This document shows, piece after piece, positions 24,589 through 32,410 of a stretch of 64,000 bases of DNA (position 1 is its first letter; every line of letters starts with the position of its first letter). The notes beneath the pieces are model-generated. The model was not told the origin of the DNA. It searched no databases and worked only from the letters and a program-made list of their open reading frames with translations. The translations under genes were made by a program, and so were the position numbers. Location of the stretch: contig OX442314.1 of NCBI GenBank assembly GCA_949358305.1, forward strand, positions 2,173,087 to 2,237,086, read 5' to 3'. This DNA comes from Strigamia acuminata. Lineage: Eukaryota; Arthropoda; Chilopoda; Geophilomorpha; Linotaeniidae.

Positions 24589-24870
24589 TTAGCCGAATAA
24601 ATGACTTATTTCAGCCAATTCCTGGATTTCGGCGATAGTTACATTGTCGTGTACGTATTTGACGTGTTCAATATTCTCACTGGAAAATCTTCCAAGTTTC
24701 TCCACCAGAGTTTGAATCTTGATCTGAAATGCCGGTCGCCACAAAAGTAACGAATCGGTTCTCTGATCTATTGAGCCACCATAATGGACCAATAAAAATA
24801 AGGATAAATGTTTCAAAATTATTTTCTTTTCATCGGTAGTTTTGTTCTGTTGGAGTTGAAAGAGATACAT
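24589..24870 (-). CDS. Polinton orphan ORF 2, 93 aa
   Basis: The ATG at 24,870, directly preceded by gaattaa, opens a 93-codon frame starting MYLFQLQQNKTTDEKKIIL and ending EISHLFG. The predicted protein is small and helical without membrane segments. Its outline (hydrophobic helix, short G-rich turn, charged helix) loosely resembles orphan ORF 1, so the two may be old duplicates, but similarity is weak. No function is assigned. Confidence 0.5.
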   Translation of the reverse strand: MYLFQLQQNKTTDEKKIILKHLSLFLLVHYGGSIDQRTDSLLLWRPAFQIKIQTLVEKLGRFSSENIEHVKYVHDNVTIAEIQELAEISHLFG

Positions 24871-25102
24871 TTAATTCTTTTCTTTCTCAAATTGAAGTGA
24901 ATATAATAATGTTGCTTTTTTATATATAGAAAATTTTTGTTACGGTTTCATTTTTGATTTGACACGGACTTTAACACATGCCCGTGCTTGTTTGCAGACT
25001 TTCCGCAAGGTTTTGTGCGAATCTTTGTTGATTTCAAATTAGGATTGTTTTAACTTCTTAAATAATTTCATTTTTTTGAGAAAAATGGAAATTGGGTTTA
25101 CT

Positions 25103-25522
25103 TTACAACAACTCAAGATTATTCATTCCTCGAATGATTTTAATGATTGTATTCTGCCTGAGATTAAGATTGGCTGCTAAATAGAGCGCAAAGAGGCAAA
25201 ACATCCCGCAAGAATCTTCTTTTGTCAACGAATACATTTCTTTTGTAGCATAATCTAGGGTAACGTCTCTTCCGACAAAATCAATGATCTCTTTAGGTGG
25301 AACGTTTCCCAAATTATCAAAGTATATGCCTCTGTCATTGCAAAGATACAAGCTGACCCAATGGGTACCACCACCCGTCGATGGGTCTAAATTGATGACG
25401 AAGCTTTCATTCTTGCCCCGGTGATTCGCGAGCGGTTTCAAGCAATCGATGGGCAACACGTTGTTGAAGTGAGCGATACGTAGTTTATTCTTCGCCCAGT
25501 TGTAAATTTCCACGTTATTCAT
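25103..25522 (-). CDS. Adenain-like cysteine protease homologue, second copy
   Basis: 139 residues. Adenain-family landmarks are His in GTHWVSLY (residue 54), Asp in IYFDNLG (69) and Cys in SCGMFCLFA (105). The oxyanion-hole Gln, which lies seven residues before the Cys in adenain and in this element's other protease, is Ser98 here. Activity may therefore be altered or lost. The start ATG overlaps the integrase stop (ATGA), implying coordinated expression. In the family, adenain cleaves capsid and core proteins during particle maturation. Here the location beside the integrase, away from the capsid cluster, suggests another role such as cleaving an early protein, or a non-enzymatic role. Confidence 0.8.
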   Translation of the reverse strand: MNNVEIYNWAKNKLRIAHFNNVLPIDCLKPLANHRGKNESFVINLDPSTGGGTHWVSLYLCNDRGIYFDNLGNVPPKEIIDFVGRDVTLDYATKEMYSLTKEDSCGMFCLFALYLAANLNLRQNTIIKIIRGMNNLELL

Positions 25523-26472
25523 TTTTTAATGTCGATGAGATCATCCACCCATGAATTATGCTTCTGATCGTAGCCGACCCATTTCACTAGGTACTTCCAT
25601 GATCCATCGCTGTTTTTCTTTTTTCTAATGACTTTCTCGATCAAGTAGGGATCATCTACCCTGGTTTCAGTTTTTTGGAGTTCTTCACGGTAAAAGGAAC
25701 CTTCGATCGATTCTCCCAAACTGTCTTTCAATTTGAAAATTGGAGGTTCATACGTCGTGTCCACTTTATCAATTGTAAAGATTTCATTAGTCCAATTTTG
25801 CAAAAACCCTTTGTCAAATATGGATTTGGATTTGGAAATACGCACTCGGTCGCCCACTTTGAATTTAGGCTTGGACGTTGCTGGTTCGGGAAGTAATTTT
25901 AGTCTGAGCGCCTTTTCATGTTTGGGAGCCACATCTTTGGGTTTCATGTTGGTCGTACGGTGAACCGAAGAGTTATAACGGGTCATCAATTGGGGTAAGA
26001 TAGTAATCCAATTCCTCGAACCTTTCAAAGTAAAATGCCTGTACATGCGCTCTTTGAGCGTGCGATTGAACCGCTCGACCATGCTCGCTTTCAACGGCGA
26101 GTGTGTGGAAAAATGGTTGATGTTGAACTTTTTGACCAGTGCCTTGAAATGGGAATTGTAGAATTCTTTCCCCCAATCGGATGCCATGTTGACCGGCCCC
26201 TTATTCCCCGCTTTGACAAGCACCTTTTCAAATGCAGCGGTTACCTCTTTGCCAGTCTTTGATTTGATGGGAACCGCATACGCATATTTAGAGAACGCAT
26301 CTATAACCGTTAATAAGTATTTATAACCTTTGTTTACACGGGAAAAAGGTATCAATTCGACTAAATCGATCTGCCATAAGTCGTTGATTGCAAAAGATAC
26401 GACCGGACGTCTGACGTAATGCCTACGTGCCGGCTTATGTAATTCAGATACCAGTTGTTCTATGTCAGGCAT
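25519..26472 (-). CDS. Polinton integrase (rve, DDE) with C-terminal chromodomain
   Basis: 317 residues. The catalytic acidic residues are Asp36 (WQIDLVEL), Asp99 (SDWGKEFYN) and Glu133 (VERFNRTLKERM), in the rve/RNase-H fold used to insert the element into chromosomal DNA. An SH3-like segment (FKVGDRVRIS) follows near residue 205, then a chromodomain at about 277-317 (YLIEKVIRKK, YLVKWVGY, NSWV) that may target chromatin. The N-terminal HHCC zinc domain of longer Polinton integrases is absent: the ORF starts MPDIEQL, close to the catalytic core. The start overlaps the end of the PLA2 gene by 8 bases and follows a run of 15 A. Confidence 0.95.
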   Translation of the reverse strand: MPDIEQLVSELHKPARRHYVRRPVVSFAINDLWQIDLVELIPFSRVNKGYKYLLTVIDAFSKYAYAVPIKSKTGKEVTAAFEKVLVKAGNKGPVNMASDWGKEFYNSHFKALVKKFNINHFSTHSPLKASMVERFNRTLKERMYRHFTLKGSRNWITILPQLMTRYNSSVHRTTNMKPKDVAPKHEKALRLKLLPEPATSKPKFKVGDRVRISKSKSIFDKGFLQNWTNEIFTIDKVDTTYEPPIFKLKDSLGESIEGSFYREELQKTETRVDDPYLIEKVIRKKKNSDGSWKYLVKWVGYDQKHNSWVDDLIDIKK

Positions 26473-26869
26473 TTTTTTTTTTTTTTAGTCCCATTCCCAG
26501 TTTAAGTTTGGTATTGAACGTTGCTTTGATTGCTTTGGCGGCTAATTTTGTGCTTAAACTGACTGTTGGATCGGAGATGATTAAAACACATGCTTCGACC
26601 AACTTTCTGTCTGCTTCGTGTCTGGCTTCTAAGTTCTCATTTATGTAAGCAATGTCGTGCAGCTTGCACGCTTCATCCAATGGGTTTATGCCTTTATCAC
26701 CTCTAGCTAAACGCTTATCTAATTTTGTGCCTGGACCGCAATAATTGTACCCAGGGATATGCATTTCTACCGGTAATTTATTGATTAGTTTATTCAAAAG
26801 TCCTTTTCCGGTTGCTGGAGATTTTTTTTTTTTATGAACTGATATTTCAAGGTCCCGCATGCCAAGCAT
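26465..26869 (-). CDS. Phospholipase A2-like protein of the parvovirus VP1 type
   Basis: 134 residues. The calcium-loop motif YCGPGT (43-48), the catalytic dyad motif LHDIAY (His71-Asp72, Tyr75) and a downstream Asp in EADRKLVE (87) match the secreted/parvoviral PLA2 core. In parvoviruses this domain sits in VP1 and breaches the endosomal membrane during entry; a comparable role for Polinton particles is inference. The N-terminal third is basic (HKKKKSP, GKGLLNKLINKLP). Ala/Lys-rich helices and a KKKK end follow the domain. It starts inside the zinc-ribbon ORF in another frame and overlaps the integrase start. Confidence 0.88.
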   Translation of the reverse strand: MLGMRDLEISVHKKKKSPATGKGLLNKLINKLPVEMHIPGYNYCGPGTKLDKRLARGDKGINPLDEACKLHDIAYINENLEARHEADRKLVEACVLIISDPTVSLSTKLAAKAIKATFNTKLKLGMGLKKKKNA

Positions 26870-26958
26870 TTACCTCTTTTGTAGGCTCTGTTGTTTTTAG
26901 TGACTCCCATTTCCAACGTGCCGGTAGGAGTAGACTTTTTACATTTAACGCAAAACAT
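26794..26958 (-). CDS. Zinc-ribbon mini-protein, 54 aa (DUF5679-like)
   Basis: A short ORF starting MFCVKCKK has two CX2C pairs (FCVKCKK and GKCLACGTL), about 28 residues apart, then basic residues and TGA. The pattern CVKC...KR-G-C-x2-CGT resembles the small DUF5679 proteins found in many large DNA viruses and mobile elements. Function is unknown; zinc binding is likely. It is the first minus-strand gene after a 36-bp divergent spacer from the packaging ATPase. Its 3' third overlaps the start of the PLA2 ORF through a run of 12 A. Confidence 0.7.
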   Translation of the reverse strand: MFCVKCKKSTPTGTLEMGVTKNNRAYKRGKCLACGTLKYQFIKKKNLQQPEKDF

Positions 26959-26994
26959 GTTTGTCTTCTTTTTTTTATTACGGGAATATAAAAA
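26959..26994. promoter_or_regulatory. 36-bp divergent spacer between the early and late Polinton blocks
   Basis: The zinc-ribbon gene (minus) and ATPase (plus) start on either side of this spacer, which contains ttttttttatt and atataaaaa. It must hold promoter function for at least one direction, possibly both. Confidence 0.5.
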
Positions 26995-27672
26995 ATGAAT
27001 GTCATAAATTTTGACACGGGGCGTTTGGATAAATGTGATAAGTCGATTCTGCCAAAAAACATAAGATGCATTATGTGTGGCCCGGCTGAATGTGGGAAAA
27101 CGAATCTGTTGCTAAACTTCCTGCATTGGCTACGGTTCGACAAGCTGATGGTGTTTTCTAAAACTTTATTTCAACCAAAATACGAGCGGTTAAGAGAGTT
27201 GTTCGAGGATCTAGAATCGGAATTGGGCAAACAGGTAGCTCATTTCTTCCCGAGCAACGAGGATGTGCCGTCTCCCGAACAACTTTTTGATAAATCCGTG
27301 AACAAGTCTATTTTTGTGTTTGATGATGTGATGACCGACAAGCAACATAATATTGAGAAATATTTTGCCCAGGGCCGTCATAGTAACGTAGACTCTTTTT
27401 ACTTGTGTCAGACTTATAGCCGAATCCCAAAACAGGTGATAAGAGACAATGCCAATTTAATAATCATGTTCAGACAAGACGAAAGAAACATGAAACACGT
27501 TTTTGACAACCATGTTGGAACGGACATGACGTACGTTCGATTCAGAGACATGTGTAAGTCGTGTTGGGATGATGATACGTTTGGCTTTCTCACCATTGAC
27601 AAGACCAAGTCTATGTCGAGCGGGAGATATAAAAATAAATTTTCCCCATTTTTAAAAAATGAACATGAATAA
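26995..27672 (+). CDS. Genome-packaging ATPase (FtsK/HerA, A32-like)
   Basis: 225 residues. Walker A GPAECGKT lies at 29-36 and Walker B SIFVFDD at about 105-111. An arginine-finger candidate lies in QGRHS (126-130) and a sensor-like CQTYS at 138-142. The family pumps viral DNA into preformed capsids in Polintons, virophages and large DNA viruses. The length is normal for Polintons. The ATG follows atataaaaa. The end overlaps the start of the next gene by 14 bases, as expected for a packed viral gene block. Confidence 0.95.
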   Translation: MNVINFDTGRLDKCDKSILPKNIRCIMCGPAECGKTNLLLNFLHWLRFDKLMVFSKTLFQPKYERLRELFEDLESELGKQVAHFFPSNEDVPSPEQLFDKSVNKSIFVFDDVMTDKQHNIEKYFAQGRHSNVDSFYLCQTYSRIPKQVIRDNANLIIMFRQDERNMKHVFDNHVGTDMTYVRFRDMCKSCWDDDTFGFLTIDKTKSMSSGRYKNKFSPFLKNEHE

Positions 27673-28882
27673 ACAGCAGCGTGGAAATTACGAGAAATTA
27701 AAACAGAGCTTGAAAAAAAAGTTTCTGCAAGATAAGTTAAACAGAGGATCCGAAGATGAAGCGCTCGGTGCATTCTTCAAACCTGTAACTGCTGCATTGC
27801 ATAGCCTGCCGCAGCAGCAGCAGCAACTATCTCCACCCCTTGCTCTACCACCTACGACTTTCAAATCCTCACCTTCCACTCCCATTAAAAGAGAGTTGTC
27901 ATCTTTCACACCCATTACAAGTAAGTCCCATAATTTAAAGTACGAAATGGATCTAGAATCACCGCTCTTACCTTGGGAAAGTTCATCCTTAAAAAGGCAG
28001 TTCAGTCGCCAAAGCTTGTCCTCGAGTAAAATTGAAACTCCTCGACTTAAGTTTGGCCGGGATGATGGGAATGAAGAGGAAAATGTTTCATTTCAAAGAG
28101 AGGGAGAGACGAGCCTCGTAGAAGATGATGTTGATGATGATGATTGGCAATTTGCTCATGTGCTTCCAAATATAAAATATCAACGCGACATAAGAAAAAG
28201 TCTCGAATTAAAAATGACGGACAAAGAATCGGAAAACGCAGTACAGCAAGAGTTCTTGAAATATTACGCCGAAAATGCGGCTCATTTAGATACGGTGTTT
28301 GGAATTAGATATGACCCGTATGATTCAAAATTTAAAATAGGAGTCGAAGAAGTTAAATTCTTTCCAACTCATATACTTGTGAAAAACGTAAAGTATCCAC
28401 GAACTCCAACATTAATGCATCTCCTCATGCAAAAACTTCCACCGATTGAAGGAACTATGACAGACCAAAATTTTGTGGATTACGGCAGGATTCTCATTTC
28501 TAGTCAAGGGTTATTTAAAAAGAACAATTCGGCAACTAATATGCCAAAGTCTAGTAAAGGAGAAAAGTATATGACAGTGGTTAAACGAATTTGGGAACTG
28601 TATAAAAATCGTCCAAAGACAACATCCCAAGCTGGCAAGAACACACCCCAAGCTGGCAAAGGTGTCACGAAAACGTTTCGGCCGCACAACTCCGTAGACT
28701 ACAAGTATTACAATAACCCGGACGAATTAATAGACAGGCTGCGATTGTTGCATGCATCACGGGATGCTGGAAACCAGTCTCACGACAACGAAATTGTGGA
28801 AATACTTATGGAACTGAAAGAGGAAAGAATCCTCGATAAAACCAAGTTTGAAAACATGCGAAAGAAAATTCTCGCGAATTAA
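27659..28882 (+). CDS. PY-like Polinton protein, 407 aa
   Basis: The N-terminal half is low complexity: basic start, a QQQQQ run, Ser/Pro-rich stretches and an acidic patch DDVDDDDW near residue 160. The C-terminal half, from about residue 205, has the pattern FGIRYDPYDSKFKIG, VKNVKYPRTPTLMHLLMQK and a DPxLxxY-like tail region. This matches the conserved domain of the common Polinton PY proteins (DUF8207-type, by memory). Its biochemical role is unknown; its fixed position between ATPase and capsid genes suggests virion assembly. The start is the first ATG, preceded by tttttaaaaa. Confidence 0.75.
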   Translation: MNMNKQQRGNYEKLKQSLKKKFLQDKLNRGSEDEALGAFFKPVTAALHSLPQQQQQLSPPLALPPTTFKSSPSTPIKRELSSFTPITSKSHNLKYEMDLESPLLPWESSSLKRQFSRQSLSSSKIETPRLKFGRDDGNEEENVSFQREGETSLVEDDVDDDDWQFAHVLPNIKYQRDIRKSLELKMTDKESENAVQQEFLKYYAENAAHLDTVFGIRYDPYDSKFKIGVEEVKFFPTHILVKNVKYPRTPTLMHLLMQKLPPIEGTMTDQNFVDYGRILISSQGLFKKNNSATNMPKSSKGEKYMTVVKRIWELYKNRPKTTSQAGKNTPQAGKGVTKTFRPHNSVDYKYYNNPDELIDRLRLLHASRDAGNQSHDNEIVEILMELKEERILDKTKFENMRKKILAN

Positions 28883-28909
28883 AAAAAAGTAATAATAATC
28901 GTGATTACC

Positions 28910-29671
28910 ATGTCTATCGTACTAAGCAGTACGAAATCGGATTTCCTCACTACTTTTAGCTCACCTTTAATTTTGGGTGACGACGAATACGAATTGGGAT
29001 TAGTGAGCCTCGAGACATTTTACACAATGCCAAATATAACCGAGGACAACAACGTGTTCAAATACTACACTGTTGAAGTAGATGTGAACGTCCCCGCTCG
29101 TATTATAGGTACGCTCAACTACGACATCATCGTTCCCGTGGGTTGTTACGAACTTGCCGACATTATCTCGTACATACATACCGAAATGAAATCCAGAGGA
29201 CACTGGAATATGAAAGACGACGCACCTTTCATCGACATCGTGGCCAATTATAATACTCTGTCCACGACATTAGTGATTAGCGATGCCAGTTACGGGGCCA
29301 ATTTTTCGGAAAATAGAAGTATGGCTAAATTATTCGGTCTCAAAACAAAGAAATACGGTGTAGGTAGAAGCGAATCCATTAATCCGGTGAACATTTTTCA
29401 CATTAACACTATCCTGGTCCATTGTGATCTTATTACCGACTCTTATAAAAACGGGAAGACGGCTCCGATCATATACGCATTTTTTCCTAATGTCCCGCCA
29501 GGCTTCAAAATAGTAGAAATGCCGTATAACATAGTTTACTTGCCGGTGAAAAATCAATCTAAAATACACGAAGTCAGGATCTGGTTGACCGATCAAGACG
29601 ATAAACCACTGAATCTGAGAGGAGAAATTTTTACTACACGTTTACACTTACGAAAATTAATTAAAGCGTAA
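28910..29671 (+). CDS. Minor capsid (penton-type) single jelly-roll protein
   Basis: 253 residues from the ATG at 28,910 (MSIVLSSTKSDF). A GTG nine bases upstream is in frame but is not a plausible eukaryotic start. Typical Polinton penton strings are seen: YELGLVSLETFYTMPNI, an IIVPVGCYELADI segment, VPPGFKIVEMPYNIVYLP and LNLRGEIFTTRLHLRKL. The family forms a jelly-roll pentamer at capsid vertices. It lies directly before the small ORF and major capsid gene. Upstream is aattaaaaaaaag. Confidence 0.92.
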   Translation: MSIVLSSTKSDFLTTFSSPLILGDDEYELGLVSLETFYTMPNITEDNNVFKYYTVEVDVNVPARIIGTLNYDIIVPVGCYELADIISYIHTEMKSRGHWNMKDDAPFIDIVANYNTLSTTLVISDASYGANFSENRSMAKLFGLKTKKYGVGRSESINPVNIFHINTILVHCDLITDSYKNGKTAPIIYAFFPNVPPGFKIVEMPYNIVYLPVKNQSKIHEVRIWLTDQDDKPLNLRGEIFTTRLHLRKLIKA

Positions 29672-29681
29672 TTAAAAAAAC

Positions 29682-29843
29682 ATGCCGTTAATTTTTAATA
29701 AGAACGTAACGGCAAGTAATACCCCCAGCACCAGCTCCAACACTGCCACTGTCAAGACACCCTCGTCGATTAGAGGTGGAAATATAAAAATTATAAAGTC
29801 TTCGATACGGCCAGATAATCGAGAATATATAAATTCTTTTTAA
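29682..29843 (+). CDS. Small ORF between the capsid genes, 53 aa
   Basis: ATG after aattaaaaaaac opens 53 codons starting MPLIFNKNVTASNTPSTSS and ending REYINSF. It is Ser/Thr/Asn-rich, then basic (GGNIKIIKSSIRP). Its start sits ten bases after the minor capsid stop and has the same A-rich upstream motif as the neighbouring genes. No domain is recognised. It could be a minor virion component or a chance ORF; the motif and position favour coding. Confidence 0.5.
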   Translation: MPLIFNKNVTASNTPSTSSNTATVKTPSSIRGGNIKIIKSSIRPDNREYINSF

Positions 29844-30051
29844 AAAAAATATATATTAAGTAATTAATTAAATACCGTAATTCTTTTTAAAAAAAATATA
29901 TATTAAGTAATTAATTAAGTAATTCTCTTTTAAAAAATATATATATATTAAGTAATTAATTAAGTAATTCTTTTTAAAAAAATATATATATTAAGTAATT
30001 AATTAAGTAATTCTTTTTAAAAAATATATATATATTAAGTAATTAAAAAAT
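29832..30051. repeat. Five-unit tandem repeat upstream of the major capsid gene
   Basis: Units of about 41-47 bp read aattctttttaaaaaaat, then atatatattaagtaattaatt. Each holds a TTTTTAAAAAAATATA core resembling the motif before other genes. The array ends nine bases before the capsid ATG and may act as a multimerised promoter. Confidence 0.8.
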
Positions 30052-30058
30052 AGCGACG

Positions 30059-31378
30059 ATGCAAGTCTCCGAGAATTATTTGGATGTCGAACAACCATTC
30101 GTCGTCGATGAATCTGTTAATGCCTACAACTACCACGAATATTATCCTATTATAGGAACTAATTTAAATAATGTGAATTCCGAAATTCGATTAATCATTC
30201 AAAACGAAGATGTATGGACTCACCCTCATAAAAGTTACGTCTGCATAACAGGAAGATTAGTGAAAGCGGATGGTACAGACCTTATCGCTCAAGCTGATGA
30301 ACAAGACCATATAATAACGTTAGGAAATAACTTTATGCCATTTTTGTTCAGCAACATGAAATATCACATAGGTGATAAATTAATAGACGAAATAAATTAT
30401 CCGGGTTATGCTACCACTATTAAGGGCTTACTAACGTACAAACAGCTCCAAAATTCGAGCGGAAATATGGGATGGATAGTAGATCATCACAAGGGCGAAG
30501 CATCGGATACTCTTAATCCCGCTTTTCTAGAACGTAGAATATTTTACAACATAATGCCAACGCCCAAAGGATCGTTCTCTTTGTTAGTACCGTTAACACA
30601 TTTAATGGGATTTTTCGAAGACTATACGAAAATCATATATGGTGCCAAACAAGTTTTGACCTTAATGCGAACTCACGACAACGATGCCATTTTTAAAGCG
30701 ATACAGTCCGGTCCCGCCCCAAAAGTAAACACCCCCGTTGGAAAAATTATCATCGAACAGTTATATTGGTTGATGCCGCACGTCTTACCGTCCGATATCC
30801 AAAAGAATAGATTACTCACTGCCATAGATAGAGGGGTGAACGTTCCATTAGCTTTTCGACATTGGTCGTTCGAAATGACAGACGTGCCACAAAGTAAGGA
30901 ACACGCGTGGAGAGTGGTAACAACCAGCACGTCAGAAAAACCACGTTACATCATCGTGGCTTTACAAACGAATAAAAGAGACGACCAATTAAAAAATCCA
31001 GCCACATTTGATAACTGCAATGTAACGGAAGTTCATGCCTACTTAAATTCGGAACGATATCCTTATCTGGACAGTAACAATGATTTTAAGAAAGCCAATT
31101 TCTGTAAATTCTTAGAAAGTTGCATTCAATTTAGAAAAGACTATTACGGTGCCGACGATTTACCGTTTAATACTTACGAGTACGGAAATATATACCCGCT
31201 CATCGTAATAGATTGCACGAAACAAAGCGAAAGAATGAAAACCGGAATAATGGACGTGCAAATAAAAATGAAATTTGCGGAAACCGTTCCTGCCGACACT
31301 AAAGCCTACGCTTTGATAATAAGCGATAGACTAATGACTATGAAATTAGACAAGGGTAAAATCGAAGTATTATATTAG
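30059..31378 (+). CDS. Major capsid protein, double jelly-roll
   Basis: 439 residues. The N-terminal region (YLDVEQPFVVDESVNAYNYH, YYPIIGTNLNN, IRLIIQNEDVWTHP) and C-terminal region (HAWRVVTTSTSEKPRYIIVALQ, FDNCNVTEVHAYLNSERYP) follow the pattern of Polinton major capsid proteins, which fold as two jelly rolls and assemble into hexon-like trimers. The length is typical. The ATG at 30,059 follows aattaaaaaatag. There are no internal stops. This gene is the strongest evidence that the element can build icosahedral particles. Confidence 0.93.
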   Translation: MQVSENYLDVEQPFVVDESVNAYNYHEYYPIIGTNLNNVNSEIRLIIQNEDVWTHPHKSYVCITGRLVKADGTDLIAQADEQDHIITLGNNFMPFLFSNMKYHIGDKLIDEINYPGYATTIKGLLTYKQLQNSSGNMGWIVDHHKGEASDTLNPAFLERRIFYNIMPTPKGSFSLLVPLTHLMGFFEDYTKIIYGAKQVLTLMRTHDNDAIFKAIQSGPAPKVNTPVGKIIIEQLYWLMPHVLPSDIQKNRLLTAIDRGVNVPLAFRHWSFEMTDVPQSKEHAWRVVTTSTSEKPRYIIVALQTNKRDDQLKNPATFDNCNVTEVHAYLNSERYPYLDSNNDFKKANFCKFLESCIQFRKDYYGADDLPFNTYEYGNIYPLIVIDCTKQSERMKTGIMDVQIKMKFAETVPADTKAYALIISDRLMTMKLDKGKIEVLY

Positions 31379-31552
31379 ATTTTAAAATAATATATACGTA
31401 TATAAAATATATATAAATATATATAATATATAATATATATATAATATATATATATATATAATATATATATAATATATATAATATATAATATATAATATAT
31501 ATAAATAAATATATATAAAATAATATATACGTATATAAAAAAAGAAATAAAA
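31379..31552. repeat. AT microsatellite, about 150 bp
   Basis: Almost pure alternating TA with TATATAATATA variants, between the capsid and PX-like genes. A minus-strand ORF of Ile and Tyr codons across it is an artefact. It ends in atataaaaaaag before the next ATG. Confidence 0.9.
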
Positions 31553-32020
31553 ATGTATAAGATACATAAAGTGAATCTATCTCCGAATCAACAACGAAAA
31601 ATATCCAAGTCTGTCAAAAAAAAGATACCCTTGCATTTAAGATTGAAATACGAACAATTAAACGGCAATCATGGCTTGTCTCTTACGGATAGACAAATAA
31701 ACAAGATCAAAAAAGCCGGTTCTAAAAAGAAAGGCATGACTTTGAGTATACCTTCGAATCAAATTAAACAATCTGGCGGATTTTTCCCTTTATTACTTCC
31801 ACTATTGGGGGCTTTAGGCGGTCTCGCTGGCGGTGCGGCAGGAATTGCCAAAGCTGTCGATGAGGCAAAAACCAACAAGAGAATGCTCGATGAGACAAAA
31901 CGTCATAATGCAGTTTCAGAAGGTAAAGGAATGCAATTCGCAAAAAAAAAATCGCGGAAACGCAAGTCTGGAAAAGGTTTTTACTTGAAACCTTACGGCT
32001 CACTGGTGACAAAAAAATAA
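31553..32020 (+). CDS. PX/pVI-like small virion protein
   Basis: 155 residues. Two short basic repeats (VNLSPNQQRKISKSVKKK and LSLTDRQINKIKKAG, then LSIPSNQIKQSGG) precede a glycine-rich hydrophobic segment (FFPLLLPLLGALGGLAGGAA, about residues 76-96) and a basic tail ending GKGFYLKPYG. Polinton and adintovirus PX proteins share this layout. By analogy with adenovirus pVI and pX they may condense DNA or disrupt membranes. It precedes the protease. The last codons contain AAAAAAA directly before the stop, and the protease frame is open in -1 from there. Confidence 0.8.
   Translation: MYKIHKVNLSPNQQRKISKSVKKKIPLHLRLKYEQLNGNHGLSLTDRQINKIKKAGSKKKGMTLSIPSNQIKQSGGFFPLLLPLLGALGGLAGGAAGIAKAVDEAKTNKRMLDETKRHNAVSEGKGMQFAKKKSRKRKSGKGFYLKPYGSLVTKK
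32011..32017 (+). promoter_or_regulatory. Possible -1 frameshift site before the protease
   Basis: The heptamer A AAA AAA is in the PX reading frame immediately before its TAA stop. The -1 frame continues without stop into the protease, including conserved N-terminal sequence that lacks its own ATG. No obvious downstream stem-loop is visible. Confidence 0.4.
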
Positions 32021-32061
32021 AACCGCTAGATTCGTTGCAGTTGGAGGAACTGGCCAGACGA

Positions 32062-32376
32062 ATGAAAATTTCATTTTTTAGAGGAGTGTTTTCGAGAGAT
32101 ACTTTACCCGTCAAACCACGATCGAAAGAATGTGGAATTGTTAATTTGAACACGCACCACGAAAGCGGAAGTCATTGGGTGGCATACAGTAAAATTGGAA
32201 ATAAGAAGCTGTACTTCGATAGTTTCGGAGACTTGCCACCCCCGTTGGAATTATACGATTATCTGGGAGACAACATAAAATACAATTACAATCAGTATCA
32301 AAATTTTGACGAAATTACTTGCGGCCATTTGTGCTTATATGTTTTAAAAAAATGGAGGAAAGAAGAAAAAAAATAA
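32062..32376 (+). CDS. Adenain-family virion maturation protease
   Basis: From the only ATG in frame the protein has 104 residues. The catalytic set is complete: His in GSHWVAY, Asp in YFDSFGDLPP, Gln seven residues before the Cys, and Cys in ITCGHLCL. The family processes capsid-associated proteins during virion maturation. Homology to the second protease and to the FRGVFSRDTLP-type N-terminus of Polinton proteases extends upstream of this ATG. In the same frame, codons for a conserved-looking N-terminus (LDSLQLEELARR) are open back to 31,927, overlapping the PX gene. The real product may thus arise by -1 frameshifting or non-AUG initiation. Its position after PX is standard for Polintons. 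Confidence 0.88.
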   Translation: MKISFFRGVFSRDTLPVKPRSKECGIVNLNTHHESGSHWVAYSKIGNKKLYFDSFGDLPPPLELYDYLGDNIKYNYNQYQNFDEITCGHLCLYVLKKWRKEEKK

Positions 32377-32410
32377 TTAAAAAATAGTTTTTTTCCCTTC
32401 TATTAAAAAA

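Noticed and set aside
24589-24870. Identification as a known regulator
   Set aside because: No motif supports any named family, so it is left as an orphan.
28901-28909. GTG start for the minor capsid gene
   Set aside because: An in-frame ATG nine bases on fits eukaryotic initiation; the same applies to GTG at 38,093 and TTG at 52,003.
31382-31567. Minus-strand Ile/Tyr ORF
   Set aside because: It is only the translation of a TA microsatellite.
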